Source of the DNA: Kiritimatiellia bacterium
GTDB taxonomy: Bacteria > Verrucomicrobiota > Kiritimatiellia > JAFGHX01
Length of the DNA stretch: 53,479 nt
Reading direction: 5' to 3'
Assembly: GCA_016929905.1 (NCBI GenBank)
Contig: JAFGHX010000090.1
Location: 1 to 53,479 of the forward strand
Below, piece after piece: positions 1 through 11,900 of this stretch. The notes under the pieces were generated by a model, which searched no databases, was not told the origin of the DNA, and saw nothing but the letters and a program-made list of their open reading frames with translations. The translations under genes and the position numbers were made by a program. How positions within the stretch are numbered: position 1 is the stretch's first letter; each line of letters opens with the position of its first letter.

Positions 1-1201
1 AGTTCGTGGCGGCCGTGGCGGTGATCGTGGGCATCGATCCGTTCGTCCACCACCCGTCGGCCACGTTCACCGTGCCGCTGCCGCTGGCGCCGGTGTCGAG
101 ATAGTATTCGGTCTCCCAGTTCCACGTGAGCGTGGAGTTGTTCGTGATCGTGATGCTGACGTTCGTCGCGAAGCCGCTCGCCGGCACGCTGCCCGACCCC
201 GTCCAGCCGTGGCAGACATACTGCGTACCGGCCCCGCCGGATTCCGGCGAGCCGGCCAGCAGGCACAAGACGTTTGTGCCGACCGCGTACGTGTTGGTTC
301 CCACCGGCGGCGACGGCGTGCCGTACGGGGAGCTGACCGTCAGGGTCAGGCTGTCGTCGTCGAGGATCGTCGCCGTCACCTGGTTCGGCGCGCCCTCCTG
401 CGCGCCCGCCACCGAATCGATGTCCACCACGACCGTCTCCGCAACCTCCGCCGTCGAGTCGTCCACACCGGTGAGCGTCACCGCATTCGTCGTGTTGCCC
501 GCCGTGATCACCACGTTCGTCGCCGAACAGGTGTAGTCCACACCCTGCGTCGCCGCGCCCGACAGAACCAGATACACCGTCACGTCGTTCGTCGCCGAAA
601 CCGACAGGACCGCCATCACCGTCGCCACGCCGCCGTTCTCCGCCAGCGGCGAGCCGGCGAGCTGCAACGAGACCGCAGGCATGCTCGCTACCAACGTGTC
701 GGTGTACATGGCGGGAAGCAGCAACGCCTCGACGGGTAAGCCGGTACACGTATGAGGAGGCGACTCCCCATAGTACGTCCCGGCGGATAGGGGAATCTGG
801 CCGGACCCGAAATCGGGCGAAGGCTTGTTCCATATCCTGACGTAGAAGACTTGGCCGGATGCCGCGGTCGTGTAGTCTGTCGCCGCAAAGACCCCGTCAA
901 GACCGCCGGCGCCTTCGCCGATCCAGCTCGTCTGCCTGACCACATCCGCGCTCGCCGCGGGCAACCCGTCCACCTGCCCCGCATCAAAGCCGATCCCGCC
1001 CCCATCCACATCCTGAATAAGCTGCGCGAAACACCCGGCATTGGAGCCAATGTCCCCGGTCAACAGCGTGTTGCCAACCCCGCTCTCGTCGTACAGACAT
1101 TGCGAACTCGCGCCCCACTGCAGTGTGTCCGCGCACGCCTGCGTCACGCCGAGCATCAAGGGCACGAACGCCCAACAAATCAGCAAGTTGCGTTTCGTCA
1201 T
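1..1201 (-). CDS. Secreted Calx-beta / InlB-repeat-like protein, C-terminus beyond the left edge
   Basis: An open frame of 400 codons runs on the minus strand from an ATG at 1201 off the left edge of the window. An AGGTG ribosome binding site lies 5-6 nt before the ATG. The N-terminus (MTKRNLLICWAFVPLMLG, then A-C-A-D) is a signal peptide, possibly with a cysteine at the cleavage zone. Residues about 25-165 are an extracellular domain I do not recognise, with several cysteines. Residues about 172-282 match a Calx-beta domain: an N-V-x-L-x-x-x-G-S-P-L-A-E-N start, a G-V-D-Y-x-C centre and an I-L-D-D-D end. After this comes a segment with GWTGSGS and NNSTLTWNWETEY, typical of bacterial InlB-B or Big-like repeats. 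The reading frame was followed through 682 and 355 without interruption. Probable role: surface adhesion or matrix (inference). Confidence 0.8.
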   Translation of the reverse strand, partial: MTKRNLLICWAFVPLMLGVTQACADTLQWGASSQCLYDESGVGNTLLTGDIGSNAGCFAQLIQDVDGGGIGFDAGQVDGLPAASADVVRQTSWIGEGAGGLDGVFAATDYTTAASGQVFYVRIWNKPSPDFGSGQIPLSAGTYYGESPPHTCTGLPVEALLLPAMYTDTLVASMPAVSLQLAGSPLAENGGVATVMAVLSVSATNDVTVYLVLSGAATQGVDYTCSATNVVITAGNTTNAVTLTGVDDSTAEVAETVVVDIDSVAGAQEGAPNQVTATILDDDSLTLTVSSPYGTPSPPVGTNTYAVGTNVLCLLAGSPESGGAGTQYVCHGWTGSGSVPASGFATNVSITITNNSTLTWNWETEYYLDTGASGSGTVNVADGWWTNGSMPTITATAATN

Positions 1202-2153
1202 TTTTCACCTCGCGCTGCTAGTCCAGTGCCAAGATCCCGAATTCCCAGAACAAATGGGTAAGCGGAAAGCCCGCCGGCGCCTTGCCCAATAAAGCCCGGA
1301 CCCGCCACATGTCGCGGTTCGGATGGAGAGCTGCCGACCCGGCGGAATGCGCCAAGAAAAAGGCCCGAGCCGAGAAGAACATCGTTTCGGGAACTACCCG
1401 TCATGCCGGGCGCCTGGGCGGAGCAGGAAATTGCGGAAGCGAGCTGACGGAAGAGAGATGCAGCAACCCAAGAAAAGACCGCGTTATGACGGGAGGTGGA
1501 CGCAACACCCCCCGCCCCGCACGTCCCGCGGCTCCCTTGGGGGTAGGTCCAACGTATGCGCAAGCCGGTGTAGTCGTGTGTCACGACTATTTGCTACGTG
1601 AAAACGGCCACAAAATCAGTTGAGAACGTAGCTCCCGTTGCAGCACGAATCGTGCCAGATATCGCGCACAGCCATCCTTTCCTTATAGAAGCGGCAAATT
1701 GGAGACAATTTTCAGTCCAGACCATCCCTATTACATCCGTAGTCCGGCGCCACCGCTCAATTTGTCGTATCACTTTTTAGAAAACGCGAAGATCACGTTG
1801 CAGAAGTGAGAAGCGCGGCGCGCGGCGGGGCATTGGTGGGGGCAGTCTCCGGCAGGAGGAGAACACGAAGCACAATGGGTTCGACTCTATCAGATCGGAA
1901 ACCTGATGAATTCGATCAGAGGCCACGAGTAAGACTACGAGTAAGAGCAGAGGTGCGGCGGTGGTCACACGCCCGTTCGCCGGGCCAGGGGTTTCCTGGC
2001 AGAATCGGGCTCATCAGTTCCCCGCCGCATCCGGGTTGGATAGGGCGGCGTTCACCGAACGCCATGCCGTGCCATCAAAATCGCCCAACATGTTGCGATC
2101 CCGCCTTGAGGCGCGCGGGCGTCATGCCGGGTGGCTACCCCGGGCTTCTCCAG
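1202..2153. other. Intergenic region with no supported gene
   Basis: The short open frames here have no recognisable domain and no convincing ribosome binding site. Around 1926-1950 there is a degenerate run of CGAGTAAGA-type repeats that resembles the GATTACGA elements near 24.7 kb and 48.9 kb. It separates two minus-strand genes and would hold the promoter of the gene at 1-1201, but I see no clear -35/-10 pair. Confidence 0.5.
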
Positions 2154-2181
2154 CAACCATCAACCATCAACCATCAACCAT
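2154..2181. repeat. Heptamer tandem array (CAACCAT)x4
   Basis: Four perfect CAACCAT units in a row. The TGA stop of the DUF2809 gene (read on the minus strand, 2174-2176) lies inside this array. Two more CAACCAT units occur just upstream of the flagellin start, near 25227-25240. Confidence 0.9.
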
Positions 2182-2590
2182 CTGCTGTGGCTCCTCGTCC
2201 GCCCCTGTGGCGGCGGACGAGGAGCCACAGCAGGACGGCTCCCAATGCCGAACCGAGCACGTAATGCGGGAAATCCCACGGGTCAAAGGAGGTGCCGAGC
2301 AATGCCGCGCCAAGCCACGTGCCGCGAACCGCCATCAGCCACGCGGGGCGCCAGAGCTGCAGGCACTCGATTACGCACGTCCCCAGCAGGACAATGGCGC
2401 CGCACGCCGCGGGTGAAAGCCGCGAGAATGCAAACCGCAGCGCGAAGACCCAGAACACTTCGTACACCACCGCCGCGCCGTAATAGAAACACCACACCCG
2501 GTACGCGCCCGTGACATGGTACTTGACCAGAAGTCCGACGGGCACCAGCAGCGCCAGAAGCGCCCCCAGTTGTATGCGTTCCCTGTTCAT
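2174..2590 (-). CDS. DUF2809-family small membrane protein
   Basis: A 138-residue integral membrane protein with about four hydrophobic helices. It carries the DUF2809 pattern: AAVVYEVFWVFALRF in the middle, ECLQLWRP about two thirds along, then RGTWLGAALLGTSFDPWDFPH and a terminal helix GSALGAVLLWLL. The molecular function of the family is unknown. The start ATG at 2590 has no strong ribosome binding site. The tail after WLLV (RRHRGGRGATADG) is encoded by an inverted repeat and a CAACCAT array, so the natural C-terminus was probably replaced by repeat DNA. The conserved core looks intact. Confidence 0.75.
   Translation of the reverse strand: MNRERIQLGALLALLVPVGLLVKYHVTGAYRVWCFYYGAAVVYEVFWVFALRFAFSRLSPAACGAIVLLGTCVIECLQLWRPAWLMAVRGTWLGAALLGTSFDPWDFPHYVLGSALGAVLLWLLVRRHRGGRGATADG
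2182..2233. repeat. Perfect 22-bp inverted repeat inside the 3' end of the DUF2809 gene
   Basis: The arms at 2182-2203 and 2212-2233 (CTGCTGTGGCTCC... and its complement) are perfectly complementary, with an 8-nt loop. It borders the CAACCAT array and encodes the last, non-family-like residues of the DUF2809 protein. It could act as a transcription terminator for that gene or be an inserted repeat. No T-tract follows on the minus strand. Confidence 0.8.
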
Positions 2591-2916
2591 CTGAAACTTG
2601 CTCTATCAGGCTATTTTCGTCAAATGCCCTTCGAATTTCCAGTCTCAAGTTTCCAGTTTCGGGCGCCCGCGGCGCCCCTCCTCTTCTCACTTTCTAAAAA
2701 AAGCAAATCCAAACCCACACGGATGCCGATCTCGGCACACAAGATCTGGTATTTCCATGGCGAGAGAACTCATCTTTCTCGGAAATCGGGGTTTCGGCAC
2801 GAAAAATGCTATAAAAAGGATATTACGCGGAAGGGGTACGTCCGCGCGCGGTTTTCACACAATATGTTGCATGGTTCAGGCGGATTCGTGCGACTATACC
2901 GACGCCGGAGGTCGAG
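2591..2916. other. AT-richer divergent intergenic region upstream of the giant C25-like gene
   Basis: It separates the minus-strand DUF2809 gene from the plus-strand giant gene. Near 2640-2665 are a few TTTCCAG/TCTCAAG heptamers of the family seen at 42.7 and 49.5 kb. A possible -10 element (TATAAA, 2810-2815) lies in the most AT-rich part, but I see no matching -35. A GGAGG Shine-Dalgarno sequence sits at the right end. Confidence 0.4.
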
Positions 2917-5900
2917 TTGGGCGATAGGGCGACAGTCGAACTCCACGAGACGGGCAGCGTAGCCTGGCGGCACGTGTCACGGGTGAGGTACGTGCGTGCG
3001 CTGGCGGCGGCCGTGGTCTGCCTGCTGGCGGCGCCCGCTGCGTCGCGTGCGGCGACGATTTTCTCGGACACGTATCCGACGACGACGTTCGGCTCCGACT
3101 ACTCCGGCTCGAGCACGCTGCTGTTAGACGCGACCGACGTCTATTCCGCCCCGTACGCGGTGCACGCGGACGGGAAAGGGACGCACATCGTCATCCTGAC
3201 GAAGCCAACGCAGGGCTACACGAACGTGGTGGTTTCCTACTGGTGGGCGGGCTACCTGCTGGAGAGCAGCGACACGTTCACGACGGACTACACGACGAAC
3301 GGCGTGGACTGGATCGTCATTCACAGCATGAACGGCGGGACGTATCCCGACGGCGGCGTGATCGGCGGGCCCGGCGGCGACTCAGACGGGGTCTACTACC
3401 TGTTCCAGACGAACCTGGCGGCGGCGGCGGACAACAGCGACGCGTTCCAACTGCGCTTCACCCTGTTCAATCAGAACGCCCCGGATCACTGGTATTTCGA
3501 CGACCTGCTGCTGGAAGGCGAGCCGATGGGCAAGAAGTTCTGGGTCCGCACGACCACGGACTGGAACACGGGCTCGAACTGGACGCCGCCGGGCGAGCCG
3601 ACCTCGACCGACGAGCTGGTCATTCCCTCGGCCGCGGCGGCACCGACGCTGATCGCGTCGGAGGACTGCGGCGCGATCACGATCACGGACGGCGAACTGG
3701 TGATCGAGTCGGGCGGCACGCTGAACGTGTACAGCAACTTCATCAATGAGAGCGGCGGCACGCTGACGATGAACGGGGGCACACTGGCCTTTCGGGGCGC
3801 CCTCGCGCAGACCTACTTCAACGCCGGCGCGGCCACCCTCTACGATCTGACGGTGGACAAGACGGCGCAGACGCTGCTGGTGGCCTCGGACGCGGTGCTG
3901 GCGAACGACCTCTCGGTCGCATCGGGTGCGGCCTCCCTGGCGACCGTGACGGTGACGGTGAGCAACGCGGTCTCGATCGCGGGCACGCTCACGGCGCCGG
4001 CCGGCACGCTGACGGTCGGCGGCGCGTGGACGAACGACGGGACGTTTGCGAACAGCGCGGGCACGGTCGTGTTCAACGGCGCGACGGCGATCGGCGGCGC
4101 GAGCGTGTCGGACTTCCACAACGTGACGATCACCGGCTCGCTCACCGCGCCGGCCGGCACGCTGCGTATAGGCGGCGCGTGGCAGAACGACGGCACATTC
4201 GACCACGCCTCGGGCACGATCGAGTTCAACGATTCGGCGACGATCAGCGGCACGAGCACCTCGCGGCTGAACCACGTGACGATTGCCGGCATTCTCACCG
4301 CGCCGGCGGCCGTCCTGGAGATCGCGGGCGCGTTCACGAACAACGGCACCTTCAACCACGGGTCCGGCACCGTCGATTTCGTGGGCGACACGCCCGTCGG
4401 CGGGTCGGCCGCGACGACGTTCAACCACGTCACGCTCACCGGCACGCTCACGGCGCCGGCCGGCACGCTCGGGATCGACGGCAACTTCGCCAACAACGGC
4501 ACCTTCAATCACGGGTCCGGCACGCTGGAGTTCGGCGGCGACACGACGCTGAGCGGCGCGGGCGCGTTCGCCTTCAACAACGTCACGATCGCCGCCGCGC
4601 TCACCGCGCCGGCCGGCACGGTGAGCGTGGCGGGCACCTGGCAGAACAACGGCACGTTCAACCCCGGCGGCGGCACGGTCGACTTCAACGGCGCGGCCGC
4701 GGTAACGGGCTCGAGCCCGAGCACGTTCCACCACGTCACCATCAGCAGCGCGCTCACCGCGCCCGGTTCCGCGCTGTACGTGGAAGGCAACTTCGTCAAC
4801 AACGGCTCCTTCACGCACGGGTCCGGCACCGTCGTCTTCCAGGGCAGCGGCGTCACGACGAATCTGGGCAGCACAACGTTCCACAACCTCCAGTGCTCGA
4901 CGGGCGGCAAGACGAACGTGTTCGACAGCGCCGGCACCGTGACGGTCAACGGCACGCTCACGCTGGCCGGCAGCCCGGGCAACATGGTGGTGCTGCGCTC
5001 GACCGCCGACGGCTCGCCCTGGGCGCTGGCCGTCGCCGGTTCCGCCTCCGTCAGCCTGGTCGACGTCAAGGACAGCAATGCGAGCGGCGGCTCGACGATC
5101 ATCGCCGCCGCCTCGCAGAACAGCGGCGGCAACTCGAACTGGATCTTCCGCAATGCCTACTATTACATCGCCGCCGGCGGCGACTGGAACACGGCGGCGA
5201 ACTGGGCGAGCAGTTCCGGCGGGGCCGGCGGCGCCGGCGTGCCGGGCACGAACGACGCGGCGTTCCTGGACGCGAACAGCGGGCACTGCACGCTCGACGC
5301 CGATGCGGGCTGCGACTCGCTGAACACGAGCGGCTACACCAACACGCTGGCGCTCGGCACCTACGCGCTGCAGGTGATCGGCGGCTTCACGCACGCAGGC
5401 GGCACGGTCACGATCGGCGAGTCGGCCGGGGCCGGGCTGGAGGTGGGCGGCGCGCTGGCGAACAGCGCGGTCATCACCTGTTCGGGCGCCTCGGCGCTCT
5501 CGTGCGGCGGCGACTGGTCGAACAACGGCACGTTCACGCCGTCGACCGGGACCGTCACGTTCAACGGGATAACGACCATCAGCGGCGTGAGCACCTCGAG
5601 CTTCCACAACGTCGCGATCAGCGGCACGCTCACCGCGCCGAGCGGCACGATCCAGGTCGACGGCGACTGGGCCAACGACGGCACGTTCAACAGCGGGTCC
5701 GGCACCGTGCTCTTCAACGGGACAAGCACGATCGCCGGCGCGAACGCCACCCCGTTCCTCTACGTGACCGTGCCCGGCACGCTCACGCTCGGCGCCGCCG
5801 ACCGGCTCGGCGACGGCAGCCGGCTGAACGTTTCCGGCACATTCGACCTGGCGGGCTACAGCGACGCCATCCAGGCGCTGACCGGCGCGGGCGCCGTCAC

Positions 5901-8900
5901 GCTCGGCAGCGGCACGCTCACGATCACGCACGGGATCGGCTGGACGTTCAGCGGCGAGATCGGCGGCTCGGGCGGCCTGGTCAAGCAGGGCGCCGGCCAG
6001 CTCACGCTCGCGGGCGCGAACAGCTACACGGGCCCCACGACGGTGAGCGGCGGCACGCTGAACGTGACCGGGTCCACCTCGATCGGCGCGGTGACGGTGA
6101 ACGCCGGCGCCGTGCTGACCGGGACCGGCACGCTCGGCGGTGCGGTCACCGTCGAAGGCGGCGCGACCGTCAGCGGCGGCGCGACCAACACGCTGGGCAC
6201 GTTGAATTTCTCGTCCACGCTCGCGCTGGACGGGCGCTGCATCCTGAACATACCGGGCGCGACGAGCTGCGACCTGCTCAGCGCGGCCGGCGCGGTGAGC
6301 GGGACCGGTTCGGTCGACGTCGTGCTGCTGGGCGGCTACACGCCGGACGTCACGCTCTACTGGACGAACGTGCTCGGCGGCGCGGGCTCCGACTACACCA
6401 GCATCACCAACCCCATCACCGTCGGCGGGGAGCCGAACGACAACTACACGCTGCAGATCGAGGGCGACCGCCTCGTCCTGCGCCACATCGGCCAGCCGTT
6501 CGTCGACAACAACGGGGGCGCCTCCGACGTCACGGCCGGCTCCGCCACGCTGAACGGCGAGCTGCTCGACGAAGGGCGCGGGGCCATCACGATCAGCCTC
6601 TTCTGGGGCGACGACGATGCCGGCACCAACGCACCCGACTGGGACTACGAGGCCGTGCTGGGGCTCACGCCGCTCGGCGCGTTCAGCACGAACGTGACGG
6701 GGCTGACCACGAACACGACCTACTACTACCGCTCCTTCGCCAGCAACGCCACGCAGATGGCCTGGGCCTCGAGCACGACGAACTTCACCACGCCCGGCCC
6801 GGGCACGATCGACGGGAACCTGTTCGACGCGACCGACGAGTTCAACACCAGCCCGAACGTCGTCTTCATCAGCGATCAGGTCGGCTACGTCTTCTTCGTC
6901 GACCAGGAAAACGACGACCCGCGCTACCGCAAGACGACCGACGGCGGCGCCACCTGGCAGGACGAGGTCAGTCTCGGCGCGGACGAGAACTGGGCCAACA
7001 TCGCGGTCTGGTACGACCAATGGACACCGGGCGACTTCGGCGGGACGCGCATTCACATCGTGGCCGTCGAAGACAAGCACGACGACGTCTACTACCGCTA
7101 CCTCGACACCTCGGGCGACACGCTGGGCGCCTGGCAGGTCGTGCTGGACGGCTTCTCCTACATCCCGCCCGACAACGGGAACGTCTCCATCACCAAGGCG
7201 CTGGGCGGCCACCTGTTCTGTTGGGTCGCGGAGAACATCGGCGGCACCCCGCGCGGGATGGTCGCGCGCTCGATCAACGGCGGCTCGACCTGGACCGACA
7301 TCATGGGCACGGCGGAGGGGCTGACCGACGGCGGCGACCACGGCCAACTGCTGCCGCTCGACGAAGGGGACGTGCTGCTGGTGCTGGAAGACGTTTCCGC
7401 CGGCACGCTGCGCTCGAAGGTCTGGGACGCCACGACCGAGAGCTGGGACGCGAGCTGGGCCGACATCGCCGGCTGGGGCGCCGACGCCTCGTTCGCCGCG
7501 CAGTGGGGCGCCGCGCTCGACAAGTACACGGGCGACATCTATCTGGCGGGCGCGAACGACTTCAACACGGCGAGCACCGACGTGGCGGCCTACAAGTACA
7601 CCCAGGCCGCGCGCGCGTGGGCCGCGCTCGCGCCGGTCAGCTCCAACGACGCCGACCTGCACCAGGCGGTGATGGCGATCGACGAGAACTCCGGCAACCT
7701 GTACGCCGTCTACATCCGCGGCCCGACCGCCGGCACCCGCGGCGTCTACTACAAAGTCTCCACCGATGACGGCGCCTCCTGGAGCGGGGAGAACGGGCCG
7801 ATCAGCGGCGGCGCGTCTGACTTCCGGATCCTGCGCTGCAACATGATGAACCGCGACCGGCTCTTCGCCGTCTGGTACGACGAAGCCGACGCGCTGGTCG
7901 GCGGCACGCTCGTCGACCTCTCGCGCGGCCCGCTCGTGAACGTGAGCGGCGCGGTCTACGCCGGCGAGGGCAGCGCCCCGCTCGCCAACGGCAAGACCGT
8001 CCGGCTCGTGCTCAACGCGCTGACTCCGAGCTGGTTCACCAACGGCACGACGGGCGGCACGGGCGCGTACCAGATCTCGAACATCCGCTGCTCGAACCTG
8101 GACACGCTGACGGTCTACCTCGACAATCAGCCGGAGCAGGGCACGACCGTCACGCTGACCGACGGCGCGACCAGCCTCACCGGGCTGGACATCTACACCA
8201 ACCACGTCATTCTGCGCTGCGACACGACGGGCGCGCTGGCGATCACGAACATGGCCGCCTACGACTACGACCAGGACACGGACATCGCCTTCACGGCCAA
8301 CGGCAACACGCTCACCGTGCTGGGCGCGGACCAGGAGCTGTACGTGTGGACGGGCGACAGCTTCACGCCGGGCGGCGACGTCTACACCGACGACGTGCAG
8401 ATCCAGGGCACCTACACGGCGGGCACGAACCAGAACATCACGGTGGCGGGCGACTGGGTCAACAACGGCACGTTCAGCCCGAGCACCAGCACGGTCACGT
8501 TCAGCAACGTCACCGCCATGAGCGGGACGGGCACGCACGCGTTCAACGCGGTCACGGTCACCGGCACGCTCACCGCGCCGGCGGGCACGCTGAACGTCGC
8601 GGGCAACTTCGTCAACGACGGGATCTTCTCGAACAACGTCGGCTGGATCCTCTTCTCCGGCTCGACCGTCGTCAGCGGGCTGAGCACGTCCAGCTTCCAC
8701 CATGTCTTCATCGCCGGCAGCCTCACCGCGCCGGCCGCCGAGCTCGGCGTGAGCGGGAGCTGGATTAACAGCGGCACGTTCAACCACGGGTCCGGCACCG
8801 TCGCGTTCAACGGCAGCACGGCCATGAGCGGCACGAGCACCTCCGCCTTCAACAACGTCGTCATCTCCGGCACCGTCGACGCCGCCACCGCGCTGCTCGC

Positions 8901-11900
8901 CGTGGCCGGCGCCTGGCAGAACAACGGCACGTTCAACCCCGGCACCGGTTCCGTCACCTTCAACGGCGACACCACGGTCAGCGGCGTGAGCACCTCGCGC
9001 TTCTATCACGTCGCGATCGCCGGGATCCTAACCGCGCCGGCCGGCGAGCTCAAGGTCTCCGGCAATTGGCAGAACGACGGCACGTTCAACAACGGGTCGG
9101 GCACCGTCGTGTTCGACAACACCACGACGCTCGGCGGCGCGAACGTCTCGGCGTTCAACGCCGTGCGGGTCACCGGTAACGTCACGCTCGGCGCGGCCGA
9201 CCGGCTGGGCGACGCGACGATTCTGAGCGTGGAGGGCGGCATCCTGAACCTGGGCGGCTATGCCGACACGGTGGCCGACGTCACGCTCGTCAGCGGCCAG
9301 CTCAACGACGGCACATTGACCGCCTCGCGCTTCGCGGTGCAGAGCGGGTCGGCGAGCGCCGCGCTGGCCGGGTCCGGGCCGCTGGGCAAATCGCTGACCG
9401 GCTCCGTGACCCTCTCGGGCAACAACACGTATTCCGGGGCGACGACGATCTCGAACGGGTGGCTGCTGGTCAACGGCGACACATCCGGCGCGGGCGGCAG
9501 CGTCGGCGTCCAGTCCGGCGCCGGGATCGGCGGGACCGGGACCGTGGGCGGTGCGACGGCCGTGCTGGGCGGCGCCACGGTTTCCGCCGGCACCATCAAT
9601 ACCGTCGGCACCCTCGCCTTCGGGTCCACGCTCACGCTCGACGGGCAATACAAAGCCAACATATCGGGCACGGACACGAACGACCTGCTCAACGTCACCG
9701 GCGCCGCCACCGGCGCCGGCTCGGTGGATGTCGATTTCATCGGCGGGTTCACGCCCGTCGCCACGACGAACTGGACGCTCATTACCGGCGGGGCGAGCAG
9801 CGACTACAGCTCGATCACCAACAACCTCACCATCGAGGGCGGCACGGACCCGCGCTACGCGCTGGCTGTCAACGGCAACGATCTGATCCTCACCTACACC
9901 GGGACGGAGGCCGATCTCGGCATTCTCAAGTTCGTCAACGACAGCGCGCCGGCCACCAACGAGGTCATCCAGTACACGCTGGTGCTCACCAATATCGGGC
10001 CCGATACCGCCAACTCGATCCAGGTAACGGATGATCTGCCGCTCGGGGTCTCGTACCACTCGCATTCGAACGGCACGTACAACCCGGTCAGCGGCGTCTG
10101 GGACGTGGCGTCGCTCGCCGCGGGCGACTCGACGACGCTGTACCTGTGCGCGCGCGTCGACGAAGGGACTCAGGGTATCGGCATCACGAACACCGCCGCC
10201 ATCACCGCCAGCGACGCCTACGACGGCAACGGCGCCAACGACGCGGGTGAAGCGGGAATCGTGCCGACCCTCGTCGTCCTGGCCGGGTTCGACGCGGCCC
10301 TGCGCGACGGCCGTCTCGTCGTGCGCTGGAAGACGGCGGCAGAGTACGGAACCATCGGGTTCCACCTCGAACGACTCGATCCCGGGACCGGGACATTCAA
10401 GCGCGTGAACCCGGGGCTCCTGCCCGCCGTGCTCACCGCGCCGCAGGGCGGCGTCTATACGCTCGTCGACGAAGCCGCCGCCCCATCGAGCCCGCACACC
10501 TACCGGCTGGTTGAAATCGAGCGGCGCGGCGGGACGCACACGTACGGGCCGTTCCAGGTCACGGCGCAGAGCGCGGAACCGGGCGGCGAAGGCGGATCGG
10601 AAGGCGGCGCGGAGAGCACGTCTGGAGACGTGCTCTACCCTGAGACGTCCTTCACGCGGGAGGCGAACACGGCCTCCGCCGAAACGCTCGCGCGGCTGGA
10701 GGCGCGCGCGGAGGAAACGGGCCCGGAAACAGAACCGGGCACGGGCCAGGCCGTCAGGATCAAGGTGGACTCGGCCGGGCTGTACCGGGTCGGAGCCGTC
10801 ACGGTCGCGAACCTGTTCGGCCTGTCCGAGGCGGAAGTCACAGGCATGATTCAAGGCGGGCTCCTGCGCCTCAGTAACCGCGGTGTCGCTGTCCCGTATC
10901 TGCCCCTGACCGACGGGCTTCTGTTCTACGGCGTCGCGCCCGAGGGCATCTGCACCGCGCAAAACGTGTACCGGCTCGAACGCAACCCGGGCCCGCTCAT
11001 GGCCGAGGTCTCCGGCGCCGGCGGCCGCGCGACGGAGGACGCCGGCACGCCGGCGCCGGAATACGCCATCATTCCGCCGGCCCAGGACGCCTTCTTCACG
11101 CATACGGCGCATTTCGAACAGAACCGCTACGCGGCCACGGCCCTGTTCACCGATCCGGGCGCCGACTTCTGGCTCTGGGACTACTTCATCGCCGGCTACC
11201 CGCCGGAGACGACTGAAGTCTTCAACTTCGAGTTGCCCGGCCTCGCGACTGAGGCCGGCGCCGGCGGCCTGCGGCACGTCACGCTTGCGGTCCGGTTCAA
11301 AGGCGCCACCGAAAGCGGAGTGGAGGGGGAACACTACGCCGTGCTGCGCGTGAACGGCGTGCCGGTCGGCGAAACACGCTGGAGCGGGTTCGCCGAACAC
11401 GAAATGACCGTCCCCGTCAGCTACGACAGCCTGAACGCCGCGCCCAACGTGCTCGAAATCACGGCCGACCAGGCGCCCGGCGTGGCCTGGAGCATCTTCT
11501 ATCTCGACAGCTTCGACCTCACCTACCAGCGCCGTTACGAGGCCGTGGCCGAGCGCCTGCTCTGCCGCGTCGAAGGACGGGCGACCGTGGCCGTCACGGG
11601 CTTTGCCGGCCCCGACATTCGCGTGTTCGATGTCACGGATGCGGGCTGGCCGGTCCGCGTGGCGGGCGTTTCGGTCACGCCGGCGGGCGACGCGTACGAG
11701 GTCCGTTTCACGCCCCCGAATCCGGACGGCGTCTACTACGCGGTATCCGACGCCGGCCTGAGCGTGGCGTCGGCCATCGAGGCCGACGCCGCTTCCGATC
11801 TGCGCGCGCCGGGCAACACGGCGGACTACGTGGTGATCTGCCCGCCCGCATTCGCCGAAGCGGCCGAGACCCTGGCGGCCTATCGCCAGGCACAGGGCAT

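Noticed and set aside
1198..1584. Possible small gene on the minus strand upstream of the Calx-beta gene
   Set aside because: No ribosome binding site, domain or signal peptide, and it overlaps the leader of the supported gene.
3382..9009. A very long open frame on the minus strand across the giant C25-like gene, and another at 9028-13512
   Set aside because: They are artefacts of high GC and the repeat structure: the proteins are Arg/Ala/Val-rich without domains, while the plus frame has signal peptide, repeats and a protease domain.
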